NCBI RefSeq assembly: GCF_017591425.1
Contig: NW_024466599.1
Location: 76,550,501-76,614,500, forward strand
Reading direction: 5' to 3'
DNA: 64,000 nt
Origin: Ochotona curzoniae
Taxonomy: Eukaryota > Chordata > Mammalia > Lagomorpha > Ochotonidae
Positions 1 through 10,770 of this stretch are shown here, in pieces (within the stretch, counting starts at the first letter, position 1; every line of letters begins with the position of its first letter). The position numbers and the translations under genes were made by a program. The notes under the pieces were generated by a model. The model did no database searches and was not told the origin of the DNA. It saw only the letters and a list, made by a program, of their open reading frames with translations.

Positions 1-404
1 AAAATACATGAGAAATAGTTTACCAGTATCTAAACTGCATCTTCAGATAATCATTCAGGACATTTTAAAGTCCTTTCTTTCTCTAGTGAACATATCTTTC
101 TAGAACTTAAAATATGAAAGGGTTTCTAAGAAATAGCAATTGCTTTTCATGAGCTTTTTGATGTTTCCTGAGCAAATGACAACTATTTTGGTTTCTAACG
201 TATTAAATGCTCAACAGAGTTATGAAGAGTCATGTTAAAACTTTAGCCAAGTTATGGTTTGAAATAATATGGAATAGTGTTAAAACATTAGCTATAGTGC
301 AAATAAAATAAAATAAAACAACAACAATAACAACAGAATCGCACAGGCAGAGGAGCCAGATGTGTCCTCCCTGGATGCGTGCAGTGCTCCTGTGCTTGGG
401 TAAG
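1..404. other. AT-rich unique DNA, no gene seen
   Basis: No repeat or gene is recognisable. The stretch at 300-335 is a simple A-rich run of AAATAAAATAAAA and CAACAACAA type. The short open frame on the minus strand here has no recognisable domain and low-complexity hydrophobic content, so I treat it as chance. Confidence 0.4.
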
Positions 405-672
405 CATTTGGCCTGGCAATTAAGGTGCCGCCTGGGAATCTGCATATCATGTTGAAATGCCCAAGTCTAAATTCCAGCTCAGCTTTCTGCTACTATACGA
501 ACTGGGAGAGAGCAGTGATGGCCGAAGGAGTTGGGTTCCTGTCACCCACACACAAGATTTAAGTGGCATCCTTGGCTCCAGTTTTGATCTGGCCCAGCTC
601 CAGCTGTTGCAGAAATTATAGAGTTAATCAACATGTCACTTCCTTGTCACCTCTTTATCACTGTGAAATGGA
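405..672 (+). repeat. Old C-SINE, sense
   Basis: This is a diverged copy of the lagomorph tRNA-derived C-SINE. The order of blocks is preserved: GGTTAAGGTGCCGC-like head (here AATTAAGGTGCCGCCTGGG), a 'cccatat'-like block, CAGCTCAGCTTTCTGCTA, a GATGGCC block, the CCACCCACACA block and TGGCCCAGCTCCAGCTGTTGCAG. The 3' third is strongly eroded and no target duplication is left. It is transcriptionally dead as a pol III unit because box B is decayed. Confidence 0.75.
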
Positions 673-1808
673 TTAAGTGTAAAGACAGAGAGAGAGATAG
701 AAGGAAGGGAAGAAAAGAGAGAGAGAAGTGTCTTGCTATAGGAAAGCAGAATGGGAGTGTGGGTGAGACAGAGGGCACCTTAGTAGGCAGCAAGGATTAA
801 AACGAAATACAAAAGCTTAGGGAGAAAACAAGCTAGTCATATTTAAACACTATGGAGAGATATTGGGTCCATACCTAGGTGGCCATTGTTGGAAGCGATA
901 ACATGATGTTTGTTTCTCAGTTTTGCATTCAAGTAATAATTTTCAAGAGCTTGAATCCTGAGAACTATGTTCAAAGTCAGGAAACAAGTCAGCCAGGGCT
1001 TGAGGAGGAGCAGTCTCAGGAAGCCTGGTGAGTACCCCGTGGGAGCCTGGAGAACTCCAGGATGGAGTGGAGTGAAAGGAATGCAATGATGCAATCTGTG
1101 CCAGGCACTGGAAACATGATTCTACTGTGAAACGGGGATGATAAAAGAGGAACCTAGTTGTAAAGTCCAGACGATTGCTGTTCTAGGGGTGGGTTGTGTG
1201 GGAGTGTGGATGCAAAGTTGGTCATGAGACAGGACTACCTTTAGATAAAACGTATTTATCAGACACATTTCTTAAAGCATGTGTGTGGGGGAGAATGATT
1301 AGCTATAATTCCCCTTTGGCAAGGATGAACTCCAGTCCTAAAAAGACTAGTATACACGTTGATTGTTGCCAGTCCTACTGCAGAAGTAAACAGGGCAGAG
1401 TGGAGGGCTCTGTGGATCCTAGAGGCATTGTAGATAGAGATGAGCAGTTGGCCTGCTTCGCCTCTGACTTGCCAGATGGCAGTACTCATTCATTATCACA
1501 TACACAGTGAGCACGACTGGCACATCTCCTGCTTGGCAGTTACTCCATGCCAAGAGTTGATATTTATGAGTGGAAGAAACGGGAGGTAGAGCTGATAAAA
1601 GGGAAGAGCAGAGAGGAGGGAAGCTCAGCTTTGATTCTTGCAGAAATTACCCAGGTAGAGAAGAGAAGCAGTGTGAGTAGCTGGACAAAGTCAGCCTCCA
1701 GGACTCTGTCTACATTGTCCACAAAAGCACTAAAGCTCAACCACTGAGAGGGAGGAGGAAAAGGCAGTACTAAGCAGTATCTAGCAAGAATAAACATCAC
1801 GTTTTACA
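673..1808. other. Unique DNA, no gene supported
   Basis: The start is a purine-rich GAGA and GAAGGGAAG tract (about 685-725). The rest has no repeat that I recognise. Open frames up to 104 codons occur on both strands over 1196-1510 and 1547-1800 but overlap antiparallel, with no splice context, no protein motif and no start context, so none is called. Confidence 0.4.
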
Positions 1809-2128
1809 AATCTTTCATTCGAATATATTTGTTTATTTGAAAGGCACAGGAAAAGAGATCTTCCAATCACTGGCTCATTCCCCAAGTGGTCACAGTTGTC
1901 CAACTATGTTGGACCGAAGTCAGGAACCTGGATCTCCTGGGAACATCTGGGAACATCTCCTGGGAACATCTATGGGAAGATCCCAACCACCTGCTGCTTT
2001 CTCAGGTCTATTTTAAGGAAGGTAGGTCAGAAATAGAGCAGCCAGGATCTTGATTGGCACTCAGGAGAGGGAGGAGGGTGCTGCAGGCAGCAGCTTAGTG
2101 TACCGTGTCAAAGCACCAGCCCTTGCCC
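1809..2128 (-). repeat. Old C-SINE, antisense
   Basis: Starts with the reverse-complement tail (TTGTTTATTTGAAAGGCA), continues with GAGATCTTCCAATCACTGGCTCATTCCCCAAGTGG and ends near the decayed head GGCAGCAGCTTAGTGTACCG. A local triplication of a CTCCTGGGAACATC-type unit lies at about 1936-1975. The copy is old, of the TTCAAATAAATA-tailed type, without a visible target duplication. Confidence 0.8.
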
Positions 2129-2655
2129 TCTGTTTATATCTTTTGCACCTCAGATCTCTTGAAAAACTGTATTATGAACATTCAGTTCAGCATCTAGAAA
2201 AGTCACTCAGATTTTGTTCACTTTGTCAATTTATCTAACACTGAAAAATAAAATATGATAAGGGATCCCCAAAATCTTCAAAATTCCAAAGGTGCAGAAT
2301 CATCTCAAATCATTATGATTATATGGCTGGTCTTGTGACGGACAACACAACTACTCGGCCATGGTTAGGTGGTGGCGCTGTTGCTAAGTACCAACATATT
2401 GCAGGTTACTCCTTTGATCTCAAAGAGAGATTTTGCTAATTCAAACAGATCAGGTTAGTGCAAGCCTAATGTTCTGAAAGGAATGAATCAAAAGTTAAGA
2501 TTTCTTCCCAAGATTTCTTGCCACAGAGGCAAATTCAACCATGATAAATGCATTCCCCAAGTGTGAACAAAGATTCTGAAGGATTTTGATTTCCCCTACA
2601 TAGCTAAGTGCTTATCTCAAGTCAACTCTTATTGTTACAAGTATAACTGAAGTTT
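2129..2655. other. Unique DNA
   Basis: No repeat, RNA gene or coding frame is recognisable between two SINEs. Base composition is AT-rich, like the surrounding DNA. Confidence 0.4.
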
Positions 2656-3018
2656 AAAGATTTAATAATTGGGCCCGGCGCGGTGGCGCAAGTGGTTAAA
2701 GGTCCTCGCCTTGCACGCCTGGGATCCCATATGGGCGCCGGTTCTAATCCCGGCAGCCCCGCTTCCCTTCCAGCTCCCTGCCTGTGGCCTGGGAAAGCAG
2801 TCCAGGACGGCCCAAAGCTTTGGGACCCTGCACCCGCGTGGGAGACCTGGAAGAGGCTCCTGGCTTCGGATCAGCATAGTATTGGCCCGTTGCGCTCACT
2901 TGGGGAGTGAATCATCGGATGGAAGATCTTCCTCTCTGTCTCTTCTCTGTGTATATGCACCTTTCCAATAAAAAAAATAATAAAAATAAATCTTTAAAAA
3001 AAAAAGATTTAATAATTG
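2656..3018 (+). repeat. Young C-SINE with perfect target-site duplication
   Basis: The element body is about 2671-3002. It starts GGGCCCGGCGCGGTGGCGCA and ends CCAATAAAAAAAATAATAAAAATAAATCTTT plus A-run. It is flanked by a perfect 16-base duplication, AAAGATTTAATAATTG, at 2656-2671 and 3003-3018 (the last G may belong to the element head). Many CpG sites remain, which points to recent insertion. A 100-codon open frame runs through the body but is only SINE sequence read as protein. This is the best reference copy of subfamily 1 in the window. Confidence 0.95.
2684..2750 (+). promoter_or_regulatory. Internal pol III promoter of the young SINE (box A and box B)
   Basis: Box A is TGGCGCAAGTGG at 2684-2695 and fits TRGYNNARNNGG. 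Box B is GGTTCTAATCC at 2740-2750, close to the GGTTCGANTCC consensus. The spacing of about 45 bases is normal for a tRNA-type internal promoter. Both boxes look intact, so this copy may be transcribable; that is inference. Confidence 0.7.
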
Positions 3019-5149
3019 ACAAACTACAAATAAGGTCCTCTCTTACAACTGTAAATAAACAGGCTAAATGCTGCTAAAGCTGTTGTAGAATTTATAGGAA
3101 GTCATCCCATCTTATAGATGGCTACATAGTGAGATTCAACAAGGACAAATGGATTATGTTAAGAAAATGAAAGGACTTAATTACTTCCTTTTTTCCTTGC
3201 CTTAAGTCTTAGATAGGATTTTAAGAATGTCTGTTTTTTTGGGGGGGCGGAATCCAAGTTGAACAGCTAAAATGTAAATTTATTTCCTTCCTTTGTTCTT
3301 CTTAATTTTTCTGATATGTCAATTTTCTCATTTTTTTGGCAGGTACATAGTCAACTGACACTTAAATCTTTTTTCCCTGTTATTCCTGTTTCTAATGTCT
3401 AGCCCAGACATATTCCAAGCAGGGCATGCCTGGAAGTACACAAGATTATCCTCTGGAATAAAGACACTAAATCAGTAGACTTCTTCCCATTTTAACTTTT
3501 AAAAACATCATTTTGGTTATAATGTATGGCATATGTACTATGTTTATGTCTAAGACCTACAAGGCATGCATTTTAGAAATTAGTATGTATACAGACTGAA
3601 TTTTCTGGTGAACACAACCATTTACAAGGTGATAAGTCTTTGAGACCCAAAGCAACTTCAGCTTTCATGATCTGCGGAAGCCAGAGGCCACAGGAGTGTT
3701 GAATACAGGCATGCTTACCTTTCGGGATGTGCAGCAGCAAATGAAGACCCCCCAGGACTGAGTGATATTTCCTTTGAAAGTTACACATGGGACTGTGGTT
3801 GCCTGTACCTGGGCTCAAGTTCCTATATGTCTGTGGTATTAGGTGGTCCAAAAGCAGATAGCCCCCCTCTTTGGATGTACTTAAGGATTCAGTGCCTGCC
3901 CATTGTGAAAGATATATTTTAGGAAACAATGAAAAGTACACTAAAGTTAAGAGTAGATTGGTTTATGATCACTTGCATGTACTAACACAAGGTTAGGCAG
4001 GACATTCTCAGGGTTAGTCTGCAGTTACTCATGTGCCAATCCAGTTGCTTGGGGGTAATTGTTGAGCAATACTTTGCACAAAGGAAAGCATGTCATTAAT
4101 AAATTTTGACATATTTATATACCATGCATTTATGAAAGTGTCAATTTAACTAGAATTTTGAATAGTAAATCAAATGGGTTAAACCCTGGCTTCTTTCACC
4201 CAGGATAATTCTATGAGGACTCATGTTACTTTGTATAGTAACTTGCTTCCACTTTATAGAATTCCAGAAAACATAAACTGGTTCATTTGTGCAGGATACT
4301 GACAAATGATTGTAAGAGGATGGGGTGTTGGGGGTAGGCAGAGAATGAGAAAGAACCTGGCAGTGGAGCATAGCTATTAACTAGTTTAATTGTTAATAGT
4401 TGCACTAGTGTTTCTTTTGTAAATACATGAAAACTAAGCAAATTGTGCACTTCCCATTTTGGGCAAATTATGTTAACTTGACTTACAAAAGGGCAGTGAC
4501 ATTGACTGTTTGCTAGCTGCAGAATGGTACTTTAAACGCATCTTCCTTTGTCAGGTCTAAACTGGAAACCAGATGTCTTTGCTGTAAATCGGAACAGATA
4601 GCTCTAAACTGTGAAGCAAATACGAAAGTACTCAAGTATGGGAATATCATTCAATGATAAGGATGTATCTTCAGGTACAACTCTTTCTGTTGGTGTGTGC
4701 TTTCTGCTCTCTAGTGTAAACAGCTAAGGGTGGAGTGGATAGAACATGTGCAAGGGGGATGTTCAGTTATCCCAGACTGTTCACAGTTTTGATGACCATA
4801 CCGTCTTGCACTCACCAATTCCTTCAAGCCTCCTCAGCCGTTGGCACAGCCAATCTTTGAAGCAGTTCCAGTTATTGACTCTATGTGCATCTCCTTTCAT
4901 GATTCCTATTTACATTCTCAGTCTTGAAACGTCTGTATATATTCCACATGTAAGTGTTACATTGGATATAAATTGTGCAAATGTTTTGATCCAGTTTCCA
5001 TTCTCTTAGCAGTGTGCTTGGTAACGTAGGTGTTTGTAACTTTGAATAAATCTTACTTATTTAGTTGCTGCATTCTCTTTACTTTTGCAAATAAATTTTA
5101 AAATACTGTCTTAACCCAATAGCACAGATTTTACTTTACTACTAGAATT
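3019..5149. other. Unique AT-rich DNA, no gene supported
   Basis: No SINE or L1 signature is recognised. A T-run followed by a G-run (about 3234-3248) is the only simple-sequence feature. A 122-codon minus-strand frame at 3573-3941 has no motif I know and no neighbouring exon signals. The last few hundred bases become very AT-rich and may be unrecognised L1. Confidence 0.4.
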
Positions 5150-6114
5150 TTGGCTTCTATTTGAATTCTAGAAATTAATTCTAGAACTTTTAGTTCATAT
5201 TTATATTTAGCATTCGCTGCCAGTGAATTTCCAATATTGTGTAAGGTAGAGATGAAAGTTTATCTTACTTATCTTGCACCCTTTGTTGAAAGGACTGTCA
5301 TTTCCAACACTGAATTATCAGTGAATTCTTTTCAAAAATAAACTGTCCTCTCTTGTGAGATACTTATTCTATTCAGTTAATCAGATGTCATTTTTTTGGG
5401 GTCAATACTTCGTTGTCTGTTTCCCGCAGCTCCACAATTTGTCTTGAAAACAAATAGGTGTTAGTGCTCATTCTAGAGTTGTTTTAAAGTTTTTTCTCTA
5501 CTTAGTATCCTTTGTTATGTTATAAGAATTTCATAAACAGCTTTCAATATCTACAAAATAGTTTAGCACTCTTATTGTAATAGTCACATCTATAGATATT
5601 TTTGATAGGATATGTATTATATCTGTGTAGTTGTCTGAAACAACTTTTAAGGTATCTTCATTGCCTGTTGAAATAGTTTTGTAATTTTCAGTACATTTCT
5701 TCTACATATTTTATAGACTTTGCTTCTAAAAAATTCATGTTTTTTGCTACTTAAAAAACATTTTAAACTTAAATCTGGAGTTTTCTGCTAGTGCTAAGAA
5801 ATATGATAATGTCCCACAAATTGGTTGAACTTCCTTATTATGTCAGATTTTCTACATTGAGCATTATATATCAATTGTGAAGAGGCAGTTTTATTCATTT
5901 TTGTAACCTAAATTATATTTCTTTCCTTGCTTTATTAAACTGGCTAAAATATCCAGAGTGGAGTGTTTTCTTGAATAAAAGAAGAGAAAGCATACATTCT
6001 TGCTCTGTTCCCAATCTTTGTGTAAAAGTATTATTTTTCAGGATTAATTATGATGTTATAGTTTTGCGTAAATGCATTCTTTCAACATGAGGAAATTTTC
6101 TTTATTTCTAGTTT
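5150..6114 (-). mobile_element. Ancient L1 fragment, antisense (ORF2 interior)
   Basis: The order of faint matches follows the reverse complement of mammalian L1 ORF2: GTAAGGTAGAGATGAAAGTT, then TTTGTTGAAAGGACTGTC, TTGATAGGATATGTATTATATCTGTGTAG, GTTTTGTAATTTTCAGTA, GAGGCAGTTTTATTC, TTATTAAACTGGCTAAAATATCCAGAG and GAGGAAATTTTCTTTATTTCTAG. It has many indels and no frame remains, as expected for a pre-lagomorph L1M-type insertion. It abuts a younger L1 at about 6115. Confidence 0.7.
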
Positions 6115-7245
6115 TATTGTCTTTTTCAGTCTCTACTTATCTTTAATATTTTTCACATCAAAGTCTGTCTTATCTGATGTAAGAATGGCTACACCAGCTC
6201 ATTTTTTCCCACTAGCTTAGAATATATTTTCCATCTGTTCACTTTCAGTTTCTGCATATCTTTGTTGATGAGATGTGTCTCCTGTAGGCAACGGACAGAT
6301 GGGTTTTGTTTTTTGTTCCTGTCTGCTAATCACCAACTCCACCGTTATCCTGTGCAGTGGCTATGCCATTGCCTGCCTGGACTTTCTCCCACTCCCAGTT
6401 CCAGTAAATTCCCCAGGATTAGGGAGACATCAGGAGTCCTAAATCATTGGCTTGTCTATGGTGCTGGTCTTGGTGGAACCTGCTGGCCATTAAATCTAAA
6501 GGCCACCCATACCTATTTTGGGTGGGTCCTGTAGAATACCAAGTCAGTACTATTTTTCCCGAGACCGGTGCAATGCATTGGCCCAGAAGTGAGTTATCTC
6601 CTTGTCTAGCACGTCTGCAACTCACTGTTACCACTCCAGCCCACGGCCTTTTCCTCAGCACACAAAATGGAACCTGATGTGGCACTGGTAGAGGGCTGGG
6701 TCCACTGGCCTTTAGGCCTATGGGCCACCTGGACCTGTTTTGGGTAGAACCTTTAGGATGTTGAGTCAGTACTGTTTTCCCTGTGGGACCAGTGCAATAC
6801 ATCTAGCCAAAAATGAGCTTGCTCTTTGGCTCAGCACATGTGCAGCATGCAGTTGTCCCTCCAACTCCACATCCTTTTTCCTCAGTACACAAAACACACC
6901 CATTGGGGGCACGGACTGGGGTTTGAACCATAATATCCAACTTGTTTCTGCACCCACCTGCTTTGGTTCTGCCACTCTGTTTCTGCTCATAGTCAAATCT
7001 AGCAAATCCGTGGGATGGGCAGTGCTATGCTGATCACTGCTAGGATGTCCTGTCACTGCAACACTGCTCCATTGTCTCTGCTACCTCCCCATATCCATGC
7101 ATCCCCACATGTCCCTCTGCCATTGGCCTGTGCTCTGTCCAACAGGATTGTGGATTCTCTGCTTCATCCTGGTTAATGATTCTCTGTCTGTCTCCATCAT
7201 GTCTCGCCCAAGGACATTCTTTTTCTGTTCCATTTTTGTTTGATG
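6115..7245 (-). mobile_element. Lagomorph L1, antisense, with ORF1 and most of ORF2 start deleted
   Basis: Reading on the minus strand, the element runs from a 5'UTR of about 600 bases (6360-7245) into a short ORF1 start (about 6330-6358) and then directly into ORF2 codons near the endonuclease start (6115-6330). The plus-strand text CACATCAAAGTCTGTCTTATCTGATG and GATGTGTCTCCTGTAGGCA matches the ORF2 segment of the longer L1 at 26340-26490. Compared with that copy, about 1.07 kb (roughly 26528-27598 there) is missing. The element does not have a 3' end here. Confidence 0.75.
6458..6900 (-). repeat. Two tandem L1 5'UTR monomers
   Basis: Two units of about 215 bases lie head to tail, about 6458-6674 and 6685-6900. 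Shared landmarks are GGCCACCYR...CCTRTTTTGGGTRG, GAGTCAGTACTRTTTT CCC, CAGTGCAATRCAT and CCTCAGYACACAAAA. The first unit ends in AAAATGGAACC, a decayed form of the AAAATGGCACC seen in the other L1 at 27970 and 28055. Tandem monomers are typical of L1 promoters in some mammals, so this is probably the remains of the L1 promoter. Confidence 0.65.
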
Positions 7246-7524
7246 CTGGTATGAGGATGAAGCTGGTCTCAAAAAGGGGAAAAAGAAGTATTTTATCTTC
7301 TTGTAATTATTAACAGCTACAAAATTGATTATTACTCTCTTATTCAATATTTGGTAGCAAGTTTTTCACAAGCAAATTCATCTGGGAGTCAACAGTGAAC
7401 TCACCATTGAGTTATTCTGTTGTTGCTGTTAGTTAAAAGATTTTAAACTACAGATTTTAACTGTTTAAAAAAAGGTATATATAGGACTATATGGCACACT
7501 TATTTCTTCATGAGTTAGTTTTGA

Positions 7525-7892
7525 CAATGTGTATTTCTTTTTTTTTTAAGATTTATTTATTTTTATTGGAAAGGCAGATATACAGAGAGGAGGAGAGACA
7601 GAGAGGAAGATCTTCCATCCGATGATTCACTCCCCAAGTGGCTGCAATGGCCAGTGCTGTGCTGTATTGATCTGAAGCCGGGAACCAGGAACTTCTTCCA
7701 GGTCTCCCATGTGGGTGCAGAGTCCCAATATTCTGGGCCATCCTCGACTGCTTTTCCCAGGCCACGAGCAGGGAGCTGGATGGGAAGTGGAACTGCTGGG
7801 ATTAGAACTGGTGCCCATATAGAATCCCAGCATGTTCACAGTAAGAAGTTTAGCCACTAGGCCTAGTTGCTGGGCCCGGCAATGTGTATTTC
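7525..7892 (-). repeat. C-SINE, antisense, intermediate age, with target duplication
   Basis: The element body is about 7538-7880, from the T-run and AAGATTTATTTATTTTTATTGGAAAGGCA to TTAGCCACTAGGCC...TGGGCCCGG. It is flanked by CAATGTGTATTTC at 7525-7537 and 7880-7892. The sense-strand head reads CCTAGTGGCTAAAC, placing it with the second subfamily (see the copies at 41610 and 45409). Several open frames of 68-76 codons across it are SINE sequence only. Confidence 0.93.
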
Positions 7893-8730
7893 AAAATTCA
7901 TTTTCCATGTCATTGAGTTAGTGAAATTTTCTGAAATTGTATCTTCCTAGAATCTCTGCATGCCTAATCACGTATTTTTTTTAAATACCATAGTCATGTA
8001 TTGTCAAATGTCATATACTATGGAACATTACTTTAACTATTATGAATTTTTTTTTATTTCTTGTAGATACTTTTGAGATTATTTTATACATAAAAAGATT
8101 TGTGTCTTATTTTAAAGATTTCTTAGCTATAATAAGGAAAGTCTTTATGGCTAGCTGTTGGGTGCTACTGAGGCAAATTCTTTCTTATTGTGCTATCCAC
8201 TGATTGTGAAATCTGATTCAACTATGTTTCTCGTGTAAGCTTTGGACAAAGCTCCTCTATGTTTTCAGGTACTTCGTTTCAGTCTTGACAAGGATGCGTA
8301 AATGAACAGCAACATGTTGAGCTCTTGAGAGAAACCCTTCGTTGCTTTGGGGTGCTTTCTATGTGATGGTGTGCTCATTTTTCTCTCTGCAATCGGTCCT
8401 TTGAACCCTACCTGTGACAGCCTTCTCTGACACAGCTTTTTCCTTGGCCCTCTGGCATCCTCTGGGTTCCAGCAAGTTCTGCCTCTTATTACTACAGTCC
8501 ACAAGCTCTCTCATTTGTACACTTGGATATCACAGATTCATCTCATCAGTTTTTCATCCTGAAGAGTCACTCTCAGGACTAGTGCCTAGTGTCCACCGTC
8601 TTGGAAACATTTTTACACATGTTCTGTTTATTTTTATTGTGTAGCTTTCAGCAGTAGGGCAAACCCAAGCTTAGGAATCCATTGTTTTCAGAGACAGAGA
8701 TGTTTCAAGATATTCAAAATTTCCACAGAC
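7893..8730. other. Mostly unique DNA, possible L1 remnant
   Basis: The first half is AT-rich and featureless. At 8230-8600 composition rises in GC, and the text GTCCACCGTCTTGGAAAC (about 8598) recalls the antisense of an L1 5' leader, but I cannot establish homology. No coding frame is supported. Confidence 0.3.
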
Positions 8731-9096
8731 AGGAATTTTCTTTCTTTTTTTTTTTTTTAAAGATTTATTTTTATTATTTTTTATTGGAAAGGCAGATATA
8801 CAGAGAGGAGATACAGAGAGGAAGATCTTCCATCCGATGATTCACTCCCCAAGTGAGCCGCAACGGGTCGATACTATGCCGATCCGAAGCCAGGAGCCTC
8901 TTCCAGGTCTCCCACGCGGGTGCAGGGTCCCAAAGCTTTGGGCCGTCCTCGACTGCTTTCCCAGGCCACAGGCAGGGAGCTGGAAGGGAAGCGGGGCTGC
9001 CGGGATTAGAACCGGCGCCCATACGGGATCCCGGGCGTGCAAGGCGAGGGCTTAACCACTTGCGCCACCGCGCCAGGCCCAGGAATTTTCTTTCTT
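8731..9096 (-). repeat. Young C-SINE, antisense, with perfect target duplication
   Basis: The body is about 8747-9080, beginning with a long T-run and ATTTTTTATTGGAAAGGCAG and ending GCGCCACCGCGCCAGGCCC. It is flanked by a perfect 16-base duplication AGGAATTTTCTTTCTT at 8731-8746 and 9081-9096. Box B (antisense GGATTAGAACCGG) is intact and CpG content is high. It belongs to subfamily 1 (head GGTGGCGCAAGTGGTTAAG). Confidence 0.95.
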
Positions 9097-9615
9097 AAGA
9101 ATTACTATTTACTTATTTTTTTAAAAAAAATTTTTATGCTCATTGCATGAAGATGTTCCCCCCTCCCTTGTTAGCAAACTGGCAGGGGGTAAGTGAGAGT
9201 CAAGGTGCATGTCTTCCAGGTAGAATTCCTAGTCTGTCAAGACACCACCGTATACAGGAAATTGATGGCCATGGAAATAGAACATTCTCATTGTGCATCG
9301 ACTATATATTGTCTCAAGGCTGTTCACTTACTTATTTAGCAACCTGAGAACTAAAAGTTCACATTCTGTCCGTAGAAACGTGTTGCTAATCAATAGATAC
9401 TTTAATAGTAAGTCATGCATGGTGTATGGATTTGTTCAAAATTAGAAAAGACCAGGCCTGACAGTATGGGTTTAGAGTGGCCAACAAAGCAGAACTATTT
9501 TCCACACCACAGTGGGACCACTAGGTATAAACAAGGGAATTTGTTCACTTTTTTGGAAGTAACTGCAAAGAAGAGGAGGTCCTCATCTTATACCTTCTTA
9601 AACAAAACTACACGT
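9097..9615. other. Unique DNA
   Basis: No recognisable repeat or gene. It precedes an ancient L1 whose recognisable part starts near 9620; some of this stretch may be unrecognisable L1. Confidence 0.35.
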
Positions 9616-10770
9616 AACCTGCTAGAATGACTGGATATCCTCATGCAAAACAAGTTGAGCTCCTATTCATCAAAATGTATAAACAATATAAACACTAAAA
9701 CTATGTAAGTCTTAGAATAAAACAACAGAGTAAATCTTTATGTGCTTGGATTTGGCAACTATAATTGTACATCAAAGGGGACTATCAGAAGAATGAAAAT
9801 ATCAACCTATAGGATAGGAAAAATCTTTACAAATCATCTCTCTATAATATAGAAAGAACCTATACTACCCAACAACCAAAATGCAAACAACCCAATTTTA
9901 GAATGGACAACAGACATATCTCCAAAGAAGATACGTAAGTAAACAACAGTTCATGGAAAGATACTCCACATTATTACAGAAATAAAAATCAATAGCACAT
10001 GCACTATTTTACAGCAGTTAGCATATCTATGATAAATTTTACACTTTTTTTTTTATTTTTACTGGTTTTTTTTTATTGGAAAGGCGGATATACAGAGAGG
10101 AGAGACAGAGAGGAAGATCTTCCGTCCGATGATTCACTCCCCAAGTGAGCGCAACGGCCAGTGCTATGCCGGTCCGAAGCCAGGAGCCTCTTCCGGGTCT
10201 CCCACGCGGGTGCAGGTTCCCAAAGCTTTGGGCCGTCCTCGACTGCTTTCCCAGGCCACAGGCAGGGAGCTGGAAGGGAAGAGGGGCTGCCGGGATTAGA
10301 ACCGGCGGCCATATGGGATTCCGGGTGTTCAAGGCAAGGACCTTAACCACTGCGCCACTGCGCCGGGCCCGAAAATTTTACACTTTTAATATAAAATAAA
10401 GGTATTATAACAAGGCAGAGATATTGGAACTCTCTTGCATGACTAATGAAAATGTAAAATTGTGCTGTCAATGTGGAAAGAAGGTAGCCAATCTGTCAAA
10501 AAGTTAAGCATAGAATTACCATATGATCTAATGATTTTACTTTCAGGTTAAACTCAGAAGAAAGAAGTAAACAAATATGTGTGCACAAATGTTGATATGT
10601 CATCACTTCTGGCCATAGCCAAAATGTAAAACAGCTGGAATACCCATCAGTAGATGAGTGGATAAACAAAATGTGGTATCTACAAATGATGGAATAATAT
10701 TCAACCACCATAAAAGGATGAATTACTAATACATGCTATAATGTAGATGAACTCTGAAGATAAGCCAAGT
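9616..10770 (+). mobile_element. Ancient L1 3' part, sense, split by a young SINE
   Basis: The first block (about 9616-10033) follows L1 ORF2 C-terminal sequence: CTGGATATCCTCATGCAAAA, GAACCTATACTACCCAACAACCAAAATG and ATCTCCAAAGAAGATACG. The second block (about 10388-10770) continues with AAGCATAGAATTACCATATGATC, GATGAGTGGATAAACAAAATGTGGTAT and GGAATAATATTCAACCACCATAAAAGGATGAA, the terminal ORF2 and 3'UTR of L1M-type elements. The SINE at 10049-10372 interrupts it. No open frame survives. Confidence 0.8.
10034..10387 (-). repeat. Young C-SINE, antisense, nested in ancient L1
   Basis: The body is about 10049-10372. It has tail TTTTTTTTATTGGAAAGGCGGATATACAG and head GCGCCACTGCGCCGGGCCC on the plus strand. 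It is flanked by AAATTTTACACTTTT at 10034-10048 and 10373-10387. Spurious frames up to 103 codons run through it on both strands. It is subfamily 1 with many CpG sites left. Confidence 0.95.

Noticed and set aside
2740..2750. tRNA-like box B that might suggest a tRNA gene
   Set aside because: It is the internal promoter of the SINE; no cloverleaf or anticodon arm follows.
2669..2971. 100-codon frame rich in Pro, Gly and Arg (and similar ones at 8842-9042 and 10039-10350)
   Set aside because: All lie inside C-SINEs and recur with the same protein text wherever a SINE occurs.
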